The notes below the pieces were generated by a model, which worked only from the letters and a program-made list of their open reading frames with translations, was not told where the DNA came from and searched no databases. Source: Apostichopus japonicus (taxonomy: Eukaryota; Echinodermata; Holothuroidea; Aspidochirotida; Stichopodidae). Taken from it: a stretch of DNA of 64,000 nucleotides. Within the stretch, counting starts at the first letter, position 1. Each line of letters begins with the position of its first letter. Of this stretch, positions 1-12,600 are shown piece by piece. Location: positions 19,952,501-20,016,500 of the forward strand of contig NC_092580.1 in the NCBI RefSeq assembly GCF_037975245.1, written 5' to 3'. The position numbers and the translations under genes are program-made.

Positions 1-600
1 TCATGAAACTAGCGTAGAGATTGTACAGTGGTAAAGTAACTGATTCCAGTCAGGAAACTTACTGGTAATGACTGAAATGAGTCTCGACATAAAAGCGACT
101 CATTTTATTTATGATTAATTATCCACCACCATTAATGAAACCAAATTTCGTTAGCAGGAATAAATAATATGTCAATAAGCAAAGACATGTCTAAAACTAA
201 TAAGGTATTTCATTTAGGAGGTTATGGGAATGACTATTGTCGAGTCTTGATGTAATATTAAATTTACCTCATCTGTGAACTTTTAAAGATTGTTTTTGCA
301 TAAGGTAGGCACTTTTCAATATTCAGGACAACTGCCACTAAGTTCTCGATAATGGAGTTCCCTGCCACATTTAATAAAACGATGCCCCCCCTTACACAGC
401 TCGAACTTGATAAAGACCCAGATAAAATATTTGGTGCACTTCAATGTTCTGAACTGGCTATTACGAATGTTTATAGCCATTAATATCATCAGTATTTTAT
501 TTCATTATTGACAAACTGTATTTGAGTTAAGTGAATTATCAGCTTAAATTTTTGTTTAAATTGTTCAATAATAATAATATCCCTCTGACCATCATCTCAC
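1..600. other. AASS intron, no exon seen
   Basis: Downstream of the AASS donor at 600. The next expected AASS segment (after RYK) was looked for on the minus strand and not found, so it lies outside the window. Confidence 0.6.
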
Positions 601-3600
601 CTTATACCTGATGGTCCCTCTGACCACGGTGTGAGCTGTGGGGATTCCGTAGGCAAATACGTACTTAGTAGAGTCCCTATTGTATAACCCCTCAAGGTTA
701 AAACCCGGTAAAAAGTTCAGCTGTCTGATATTGGACGGATCCAAAACCCTCCCGGGGGGTACGTAGACCTCTTTGCCGTTACGAAGAAACTTAGCGTCGC
801 GAAGGAGGGAGCTGAGAGCGGTGAGAGGGCTCCAGCTGCGAGAAGAAGTGCAAAGGATAGAATAGAGTAGTCTCTTATAGTTACTGCATGTGGTGAAAGT
901 TAGTAGTACATAGGCTAACATTATATTATGGCAATAAAATTGTACTCTTGAATGACAGCTTAGAATGACAATTTAGAGTGATGACACTTATTGGTTATAT
1001 CTTTCACCCGGCTCCTAGTCGGTATCATTCGGCTACTAGGCGGACTGAAAATAAGGGGACAGTAGGGTAACGATACCTGTGCGCTGTGAACTGAACTATG
1101 CAGTACTAAATACATAGGGCAGAGAAAACCTTTTCCAATCTGGGCATATTGACACCAGTTACTGGTGAGATTTGAATGTAGTACATAATTACTTTGTTTA
1201 ATTACATAATTATTATTATTAAATTTAATTTTATTAAAATAAAACACGGTAATAAAAATTAATTTACTAATTTTATATAATTAATATTACTCATTATTAT
1301 TAATTACATAATTGTTTGAAAGTACGACAATGATCCAACATTAATGGGGTCTTAATGAACATAAAAAAATTAATCTTCACTCGAAAAAGAAGAAACAAAG
1401 TACTCACTTAAATTTGTATTTCAATGCATTCTCTGAGAATTCAGGTGCTGGGAGACCTCCACACCAAGACTCATAGGAAATGATCTAACAGAAACGAGAA
1501 AAGTAAAAACAAAACAATAAATACAAACCCCATCCTCTACTGTTACTTTCAATTCCCTACAATTAACAAAATAATCCCAAACCTTCAATTAAGCTCAAAC
1601 AAAAATTTGCATATCTTGTATTAATTTGTATATGCTTACTTTGCCTCCCCTTTCTTTGATAGCATCGAAGCATTCCATAGCAAGTAGATGGTCGATGCCA
1701 GGGTCCAATCCAACCTCGTTCATGATTGTGATACCAGCATCAAAAGCACTGTTAAAGCAAGAAAGAGAGAGAGAGGGGGGGTTGTTCAAATATTCTAAAG
1801 TCTATCTCAGAGTCCACTAAATGATTTCCCAACTTCCCTAGAATTCCTTTAGAATAGAAACTAAGGAAATGACTATTTGAGATTTCTCGAACGGCCTCAC
1901 TAACCTATTGAGTCATCTCAAAATTGTGCTCTTTAACTAGCTTAAAATTCTGTGTTTTTTTACAAAATTATTTTATAATCAAAGTTTTATCTGATCTCCA
2001 GAGTCGGACCAAACCTGAATAACTATGAAGTGTAGCCCGGGATAACTCTGTACCATGCACAGGTTTTCAACGGTTGTACAGGCTTCCAGGAGCCTGTTTT
2101 GGTAAGCAATGGTGGTTATCTTAAATCACATGTTATGAACGATGACCTCTAGTGATGACAGATATTCTCCATAGATGGAGAGAAAATATTGGGGCAAGAG
2201 GTATCAACCCTTTCCTTTAATCCTTAAATTTGCTTTTTTATTGAGAATTGGCATTACCTAAAACATTCTTTGCAAAACCTGTTGAAATTCCATTACCTGT
2301 TGTACTGACAACTACAGCAATGAACACAATTGTATGACAGTAAATACTTTACAGTGACTATTGACTACATATGTAACTGTAGATAGTTTGCCATTAGCAA
2401 TTTTTCCCCATAGCTTGAACAAATTCAGGCTTCATTTGAACTGAACAGGGTTTTACAAACTCACTCTTGTTGTAACGCTTTCATTTCTGGCGATACGTAA
2501 CTGGCCGTGACCATATGTTTCTTGTGTTTGATGCAAAGCTTGGCCACGAGTGGATGAAGATGACCAGGCAGTAAGCTGTGAGAGGACAATAGGAAAGATG
2601 GATTGATTAAGGAAAGGATTAAGGAAAGGAAAGGATTAAGACTTAAAAGAGATCGACCGAAGCTCAAGACAGCTTCGCTCATTGAGTATAGTAATGATTT
2701 GAATTCCTTTATGGACAATAAAAAAAAAAAAGCAAATTCTCTTTCAAATGCATTTAAATCTCCTAACCAGTATGCTCATTTATTCTTTTTATATAAACAA
2801 TCAAACAAAGAGATTAAAACAGTCAAGCAACGCTCCTTCTTTTTGATGATTTAGAAAGGAAGAATACATTGTCATCTATTCAATTCTATTTTACATATTA
2901 AACGATTAAAGACATTGAAGACTCGCCCCAAACCGCGTGCGGCCATCTGAAAAAGTTAACATTATGTTGCTTGCAAGTGTCATTTTGTTCACATAATGAA
3001 ACGTGATACCTTAATTTTTATCTTCAGCTGGACCTGAGATATCCATCGCTGGTATCGTTTGTATACTGTGCTGTGGGTATTGACCGCAGCTGTATGTACT
3101 GACTGTACACTAGTGTCTAATTATCGATGGTAGCGAGCTGTGTGTGTATTTTCTGGAATCGATGGTGGTGTTTAACACTTCTGTTTCACCTCATTCGAAA
3201 CTAGGTCAAGTTACCGGCATTAGACGTTTCTTTTTACGTGAGTCTTCAAACCCTTTCAGGCTGAAGAATGCTTCCTTAATAAACACAAGCAAAGAAGGCT
3301 CTCACTTTACCGTGACGTTGTAGTGCAAATGACTTTCGAGTAATTATCGCATGCTGGTGTAGATTGGACACAGGGAAACCTAAAAATTTCTAATTTGACC
3401 ATTCCTTGGATACATGAGTGTTATGAAATTCTTTTCAAACCTTATCTACTCATTTCATCAAATATTTATCATCTCTAATGCTTCATAAAAAAAAATGTAT
3501 GAATTATTATAGTTTGTACCTCATAACCACATCATGTTCCTTGATGAATTTCTCTAGTTGATCATTGTTTCTGCCAACCTTTAAGTAAACTCCCATAGTA

Positions 3601-6600
3601 TTTGGATACTTGGATGAGAGGGCTTCAATTTCACTGTTAATTTCAGACCCTGACCATTAACAAGAGAGAAAGAAGAAAAGTAAATAAATAAATAATTCCA
3701 TAAATACACATACGTACAGTATACGCACACACCCAAACATGACCCATACACATGCGCACGCACACATACACACATACATTCGTAAATAAATAAAACATAT
3801 GAGAAACATATTAGCAATACATATATAATGTGCAGAACCCTAAAACTTAAATTGACTGTTACTATTTCCAGTTATCATCTACAATACCCTTAAAATTCAT
3901 ACTTGTTGTTGAAAAAGCCAACTAAAAAGTCTCATGATAACTCTTCTGGACTGAAACACACCTCAGAGTTGGTGGCCTGGCCTCGATAAGCTCTGCTTCT
4001 GCCAGGTCTCCCCCACTTCACATCATTTGTATATATTAATTGTTTGATTCCTATGGAATGTATTTGTATTGCATATTCAAATGTTATTATATGTTCACTT
4101 TGTTTATGTTATGGTGAAGTGGAAATAAATAGTTTTCAATTTCAGTTAAAGCTTCCACTGGACAGGAAAGTTTGGAAATACAATAGCACAGTTTGAAATC
4201 GCTGCTCTATCCTATAAAAGTAATTTAGTAGTTTGCCTCAACAGGACAAAGTTAAACAAAAGAAAACAAATAAGAAATAAAACAAAGATAGACGTTGCAA
4301 TGCCTTTAATGGAATTAATTAATTAATGCTGCAACTCACCAACTGTGACATAGGTTGACCTATCCCTGGTAAGGTATTCAACAGTAGGGGCTGCCATGTT
4401 ACCTGAACCTAAGATGAAAACCTTTCTTCCTGACTGATCAAAGGACACTGGTAGATCCCTAAACAAAACCAATGATGCAAAAACACAACATTTTCAGATT
4501 GCACGGCCAAGTGATCTCTAAATATTTGTAATATGTGAGACTTCTAATATGTACTTTATCTGATACATGTTTTTAACCATGTACGGTAATATTTCTAATT
4601 ATTAAGACATCAGAAACAGACAGAATAACATTGGAAAAAAAGCAAAAAAAAGTGAAAATGCAAAGAACTGAAGTTTGTATGTTCATCGGTGAGTAACAAT
4701 CACTACTAAGCTACTAGAATTAAAACCACATCTAGCAAATTTTCTCAGCGCTGTGGAGAATGCTGCATGAACTTATGTGGGTTCATTAAAAACTCGAGAA
4801 ATTTTTGGAACTCAACTAAGCAAACAATGGTAAATTTATTGTAAATAATCAACAACGGATAAGAACAAAGAAATATACGGCTAGAATGGGATTTGAACCA
4901 GTGACCTCTGGGTAACAAGCCCTGCGCTCTACCTAATGAGCTATCCAGCCCTTAGTGACCTCTGGGTAACAAGCCCTGCGCTCTACCTACTGAGCTATCC
5001 AGCCCTTAGTGACCTCTGGGTAACAAGCCCTGCGCTCTACCTACTGAGCTATCCAGCCCTTAGTGACCTCTGGGTAACAAGCCCTGTGCTCTACCTAATG
5101 AGCTATCCAGCCCTTAGTGACCTCTGGGTAACAAGCCCTGTGCTCTACCAACTGAGCTATCCAGCCCTTAGTGACCTCTGGGTAACAAGCCCTGCGCTCT
5201 ACCTAATGAGCTATCCAGCCCTTAGTGACCTCTGGGTAACAAGCCCTGTGCTCTACCTAATGAGCTATCCAGCCCTTAGTGACCTCTGGGTAACAAGCCC
5301 TGTGCTCTACCAACTGAGCTATCCAGCCCTTAGTGACCTCTGGGTAACAAGCCCTGCGCTCTACCTAATGAGCTATCCAGCCCTTAGTGACCTCTGGGTA
5401 ACAAGCCCTGTGCTCTACCTAATGAGCTATCCAGCCCTTAGTGACCTCTGGGTAACAAGCCCTGTGCTCTACCAACTGAGCTATCCAGCCCTTAGTGACC
5501 TCTGGGTAACAAGCCCTGTGCTCTACCTAATGAGCTATCCAGCCCTTAGTGACCTCTGGGTAACAAGCCCTGCGCTCTACCTAATGAGCTATCCAGCCCT
5601 TAGTGACCTCTGGGTAACAAGCCCTGTGCTCTACCTAATGAGCTATCCAGCCCTTAGTGACCTCTGGGTAACAAGCCCTGCGCTCTACCTAATGAGCTAT
5701 CCAGCCCTTAGTGACCTCTGGGTAACAAGCCCTGCGCTCTACCTAATGAGCTATCCAGCCCTTAGTGACCTCTGGGTAACAAGCCCTGTGCTCTACCAAC
5801 TGAGCTATCCAGCCCTTAAGTTAGCAAAGTAATGGTTATATCAGCATCACCACAAGCTAAGGATTGGAAAGACTAGTTGTCATTTTTCAATGAGAGAAAA
5901 ATGCAAAGTTCCCTTTTTTTTTAACTCCACTGGCAAACGCCAAAATCCACTGGTTTCAAGCTAGTAGATAGCCCGGAAGCTCAAGGCTCTATAGTGCAGA
6001 CGTTGTTGAGAATTGGGTTGATAAAATAGCGGTTCTGGTTATTGTTTGTGCAGCAGCCCTCACTACTTGAGTTATTAAATACTCTAAAACCTACACACCT
6101 GAGAATCACGCAGGTAACTCAGGTTCCAGAAGGTAATTTCTACTCACAGTTATTAATTAGCACAGCTTGCATGAAAATCATGTCACAAAGAAGCCATTCA
6201 TTGCATCAATATATAAAACAGACAAGAATAATCTAAGAATACATGGTAATTTAATGGCACTATCAAACAATTCCACAATTGTCAGTCGAAAAAATCTAAT
6301 TTAATTTAAACAAGCCTTACAAAGAATCTTTCTTCTCTCTCAGCTCGGCGATATATTCGTACTTGGAAGTTAGTTGCCCATTGGAAGCGATTATTGCCTG
6401 AGTAAAAATAGGATGATAAAGCATGTGTATTACTTATGACTGCATCAAATATGATTTGTTTTCTACAACACATGCACGAGAAAAACATCAACCTACCGTA
6501 CAGTTTACAAGAACGTGTTAGCAAACTGTACGGTAGATAAATTTCAAGAAATATAATTACTTTGAGTGGGCGTTGTGGTCAAGTGGTTAAGGCAGTGGAT

Positions 6601-9600
6601 TTGTGATCTAAGGATTACAGGTTCGAGCCCTGGCCAGATCGTTGCGTTGTGTCCTTGGGCAAGGCACTTTATCTCCATTGCCTCTCTTCACCCAGGTGCA
6701 TAAATGGGGACTTGCAAGGTAACTAGTAAAAATAGTTGCGTGCACCGGTTTGTGGCTGCACCCTATAGGAAGTCCCCCAGGGGACACGCGGTTGTGGTGT
6801 CCCAGGAGAGATTGATTGAATTGTGCACACTTTGCTGTGTAGGTGTGACAAGTTACCAATGACCAGGGTTAAGTTGTTAAGTCGTGTGAAAGGGCCTTGG
6901 CCTTGAACAAGACTGCAAACCTAAATAATTACTTCAAGCAGTGATGTTTTTGCAAATATAGCACTGTTATACTCAAGTTAGATGGTTGTCTCTCTCTCTT
7001 CTTACCTGACGTGAAAGTTATCACCTTTAGCACAACTAGAAGATGATAAAGATTCAATTTCCAAAATTTAAAACATGCAGTTATTTTGCAATTTTTCTAA
7101 AACAAAAAATATATTAAAAATATCCTATGAAGTAATATGAAAGACAGTAATGTTTAACTATAGGAATACAAGAAGGTTTAATATCACTGACAATTGTTTA
7201 TTCAAATGAGAATCCAGTTCTGTAATAGGTTAGTGCTTATTTCCCTCAACGCTCCCCTCCCACCCCTAAAGAACAATAATAATCATAACTGATGAAATCA
7301 CAACATATGCTCAGTCATCTGCAGATAGAGTACAATGTCCTAAACAGCAAGAACATTTATTCCTATTTTCAAGGTTGACCAGGATGATAACAACCTACAT
7401 CTTTAACTGTCATTGAAAAATTCTCTTCTCCGAGTGGTTTGGAGGCATCTGACTTGATCTAAGAAAGAAAAACAAAAACAAGAGAACGTGAGAATATCAT
7501 ATAAGGTAAAAGTTACACAAGGGAAAACTTGGCATGCATTACTCTTTGAAATACTTGACATCACTTTCCTCACACAAGAATAAAGACAATGAAACTTGTA
7601 TTTTGCGTCAGACTTTGAAACGCCCTCTTTTGTATCTCCATCAGCTATTGTTATGAAAGTAGCCATCTGCAAATGAAACTTGAAACATTTGCAACTTGTG
7701 AAGGTAATTTAACACAAGTGAAAAATCAACATTACAACCATTTGCCCTCAGGTTTAGCATTTTTACTTCAAAACTGCATAAAATAAATTATTTTACATAT
7801 TATCTTCAAGATTTCTGTCTGCTATAGTGTACCTGTATTTGTCAAATACAACACAAAGCCATTCCTAAAAACCATACATTTGACCTGGCCTTGACACTGA
7901 GAAAGGGGGGGGGGGGCAGGAGATGGCAAGGTAAAATTAAAGATCATTCAGTCTGCTTTCAGTTTTTGAGGCCAGAATTCTCTTTCAAACCCAAAATAGG
8001 AATTTTTTAACATAATACTTGAAAGGGTCATATCAATTCTCCAAGACTTACCAGTTCTGGTATGAGGGGAGTGAACTGCTCACCGAAATGATCTGTGGCC
8101 TCTCTGGGGAGCTGAGCAGGCATGTTATCCACAGAACAAACCAAGACACCATCACCTGAAAACCTACAAAGGGGAACATAATCAGCAACTCAGTGAGTAT
8201 TTGACTATAAATTATTATAACTATTTGAGAATAAAATTATCAGTTTTTATAACCCACACAACAAACAGATCGTCACTGTATGACGTATCTGCAACACTTC
8301 AAACTTTGAAGAGGTCTAGAATATCACAATTTTAACCACTCGCTAAAAATGGAAGTGCTTAAAAATCAAGTTATCACTGGTAAATTTCCTGAATTACAAC
8401 ACATATCAGTTACTACTGTACAGGCCGCTTGTGAGAGCAGTCCAATTATATTTGTTGATAATAAGCAGTGATGCAGGGCTTATGTTAGGTACAAAATGCA
8501 TTCTGATTCTTTGACTGACTATTGTTAAGCGGCTTATCATGTGTTCATATATCTTAACGTCTACTGGCAGGAATATGCTAGTAACTTTCTTTTCTAACTG
8601 CAAATGGCAAAATCAACTGACATGTAGGCAACTTGAACTCTACAAATTATTTTGAACTTTGGTGCACAAGAGGCTGTATTTGTGGGTGACTGACAATCTA
8701 CCCCCAAGGGTGGGATCTGTTATGTTAACCCATCCTCCTTAATTACCAGTTATCCTTCTGCAACACAATGCTATCAAGGACAGTTTAAAGAAATCCTCCA
8801 ACAGCAGACAGATAACCATAGTTCATAGTTTAATTTTGCATTGAGTTAATACTGACCTGAGATTTTTGAAATGTTGATGCTTATGATCGGCTCCATATAA
8901 TGCAAACGGTGCCTCGATGCTGGTGCAGTCAGTGATGAACTCGATGGAACCGCCAGGATCGGCTGTGATGTCAGAGATGGCTAGCAGACGATGCGGTAAC
9001 CTAGGGCAACCAGCTGAGGCATCAGTCTTGGGGCTGTTCTCTTCACTAAGTAACTGTTTGGTGTCCATGTTGGACAGAAATCTGGGGTGATTGACGTCCC
9101 AAAATATGCCATTGACGATGCAAGATGCCCATGGCGCAATCTATGAAGAGGGGACAGAAAAAGAAAGAAGGTAAACAAGAGAACCATCCAATGAGTTGCA
9201 TATATCTCATCCCAAAACACCCTTCATGAACAGCTGATTATGGTAGGATTATGGGCTATATTACAGCATGCTTAAAATTCACAACCCTCATTCATCAACT
9301 CTGCACTAAAAAATACATTTGTCCCCTGACCTTTGACCTCAGTCTTCATTGTATTTTGAGGACACTTTAAACTTATCAAAGTTGCATGTCTATTCAACAT
9401 CAAGTTTTGTCCTTGTATTCATGCAAAAAGACACTTTTGGCTTTGGTTGACCTTTGACCTTTCATTCTGAAGCTCTTCAAGGCACAATTTCTTATAACTG
9501 GACACCTACTTAGATCCCCGATTATATATAGTATATTGGTATTGTGGTTAAGGAGATGAGCTCAAGCTGAATTTTTTGTTAACTTTACCTAAACAGAGAA

Positions 9601-12600
9601 AAGTGTTCACTGTGTACAATCACCTATTGCACATGCTGGACTTGGGACCTAATCATATCACCAGCACTTCCCTAAAAATTTTCCCAAATATCTATAAAGC
9701 AGTTTTCACAACTGTAAAGATATTATCGACAGATTTTGAGGTGCAACTCTGCAACTTTTTCAGAAAAAGTGCAAAAGAGTTGAAATATATGCTGCACAAA
9801 CCAAACCAGAGACAACGGTCGATATAGAATCTTTCAGTCAAATCCCAAACCAGAAATGGATCAAAGCTATGACAATACACTAAAAAAAGGGGGTTTGATT
9901 CCATGCACTGAGAGCTGCAGAAACAGTACCAGTGTAATTATATTTATAGAAATTGTTCCGGTGACCTCAGCTAACCTATTTATGCTTAATTTTCACTTTA
10001 TCAGCCTCTCAACCTGCCCATCAATGGCCGACGATTGCAATTTAATCAGACAGCCAAACAAAGCAGGAAGCCAATTACAAAATCTCGACAGATGGAAATC
10101 TCAGACATGAAATTTATCATAACACTCAACAGATTTCTAGTTTAAGGGTTGAACCAAGCCTTATCTATGAATTTATCTAACCTTACATTGGTATTTTCCT
10201 ATCTGCTCTATGAATTCTGTATGACCGTGATTATTGATGTCAAATTGTCCTATTAAAGTCAGATTTGGCTGTCCACAGATCAAGAGTAAGATATCTCTTG
10301 AGGTATCCACAAATAAGCCTTGCAGCCATGTTTGCTTATTCACTAGCTTTATTGTAGTACCAATAGTCCTCTGAACTCTATTTTGTCTGCTATTTGAATT
10401 CTGTATGACATTGATTGTTGTCAATCATCTTATTAAAGTCAGATTTGGCTGTCCACAGATCAAGAGAAAGATATCTCTTGAAGTACCCACAAATATGCCT
10501 TGTCATCACGTTTCATTATTCACTAGCTTTATTGTAGTACTAATAGTCCTCTGAACTCTTAACTCTATTTTTGTCTGCTCTATGAATTCTGTTTGACCGT
10601 GGTTGTTTTCGGATGGCTTACTATTAAAGTCAGATTTGGCTGTCCACAGATCAAGAGTAAGATATCTCTTGAGGTATCCACAAATAAGCCTTGCTAGCTT
10701 TATTGTAAGTACCAATAGTCCTCTGAACTCTTAACTCTATTTTGTCTGCTCTATGAATTCTGTATGACCGTGGTTGTTGTCGGATGGCTTACTATTAAAG
10801 TCAGATTTGGCTGTCCACAGATCAAGAGTACGATATCTCTTGAGGTTCCCACAAATAAGCCTTGTAACCACATTTGATTATTCACTAGCTTTATTGTAAA
10901 TTGTACTGATAGTCCTCATAACCCTAACTCTATTTTGTATCCTCTGAAGGACTTCTTTGACACTCTTGTTATAAAACCACAATCCTATAAATGGGGGATT
11001 CAGCTCAATTCACTCTGTCTGACATCTCTAACGCTGTGTCAAAGATCGCAATACTTAATAGCACTGAATTTCCATGGACTACCTTTTCACTGAAGACGGA
11101 CGTGTACTTCTCGGGATATTTGTCGTAGTCTAGTGGATCCAAGGGACTGCCATCTTTGTTGATGATGTGATCCTTCCGATTCACCACCGCTATGTAGACC
11201 TTCTTGTGGTCTGTGCAAGGGATTTAGATTTATAGACAAAGACCATTTCACTTCATTGGCTATCCCAATTACATTTGCAAGTAACATATATTTGTTCTTA
11301 AGATATATTAACAGTTTTGTCGTACTTAAATAACTTTTATAAAAAACACGACAGTGGTCAACAAAATATACATAGTAAGTCTGCTCTGCTGAAAATAATT
11401 ATGCAAATAAGCAAGGGGCTGAATGGGTCACATAACTTGCCAAACAGGCAGATTAGATCTCTGAGAAGATCGGTATGGAGCTATTTTTCAACTCTAAGTA
11501 ACAACAGGACAATCAACCACTACCTGATGTAATCTGTTCCCCAAAGCACCCATTAAACAGCAAAATAAAATCTCAGGTGTAAACTTGTTGCTACAAGATA
11601 GTTCTGTACATCAAAGAAAGTATAAATTTAAAAAATAATGATTTGAAAATGCTAAATGGTTACCCTCATATGGCTTCTAGTTCCACCTCCCAAAAGCCAG
11701 TGAACCAGATGCTACTCAATGTGCAAAGTTACCCCTGGTTCTGTAAACATTAATTTCACCCCTTACTGCCTAATGTCACCCCCAAGATGTACTTAGATAA
11801 GTCCTGGACTCCTACTGTAGTTTCAAGCACAACCCACTGTGTTTATCCAAAGCCTGCAAATGGATATGTCAGCAGGTAATTAGAGCCTCTTAATGATATT
11901 TGGCAAAGTGATAAACATTCCTTTGAAATCAATCCACATCAGTATTTGCCAGACCCAAACTCTAACTTCAATAGTTGCTACCTAAAATGTCATTCTCAAC
12001 TGTTTGCCTTTGGTCAACAATTTTACTGTAGGTGCAGCTGATCAAATGAAATAAGAAAATGCCACCCCCCCCCTCCCCCATTCAAGCCTTACCAAAATAT
12101 GTATTGAAATGGAATAATGTGACATTAATAAAGCGACAAAATTGTGGATACTTTTTCAGGACTAATGTTCCTTACTAACAAACTGTACCCAAAAAAAGTA
12201 CTGAGACACCATAATTACATTAGTTTTATATTAATCCTGCCTGCTATCGATATTTGTGTTATAACAGGAAAGAATTTATGACATATTTATACTTAACGTG
12301 TTTGCTTTACTTGTGTCAATACAGAGTCCACCTTCCAAGTTATTATCCTACATATCAGATTTTTTTTTTTACTGCCAAACATGCGACAATCATCTCAAGT
12401 ACTTGAAATACAAACATAAACCACCGTACTCACTATGATTATTACTCTGGCAACTTTGGAAGGTATGTATGCATACACAATCCTAGCAAAACAATTTAAT
12501 GTCTATAATATATTAAAAAAATGAAAGGAAAATATTTACAAGATACTTTATACTGTGTTTGAAACAGGTGATATTACTTTGAATCCAGACCTTAATGTCT

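Noticed and set aside
4936-5832. 298-codon open frame with 18-residue repeats ([13 protein letters not shown]...)
   Set aside because: It is the reverse strand of the tRNA-half array; 54 bp is a multiple of three, so the frame stays open by chance. It lies in an AASS intron.
7006-7024. 19-nt exon-like piece of AASS (VITFTS)
   Set aside because: It has AG/GT borders and resembles a human AASS stretch, but the exons at 7399-7458 and 6321-6397 join in phase and already supply that stretch ([11 protein letters not shown]).
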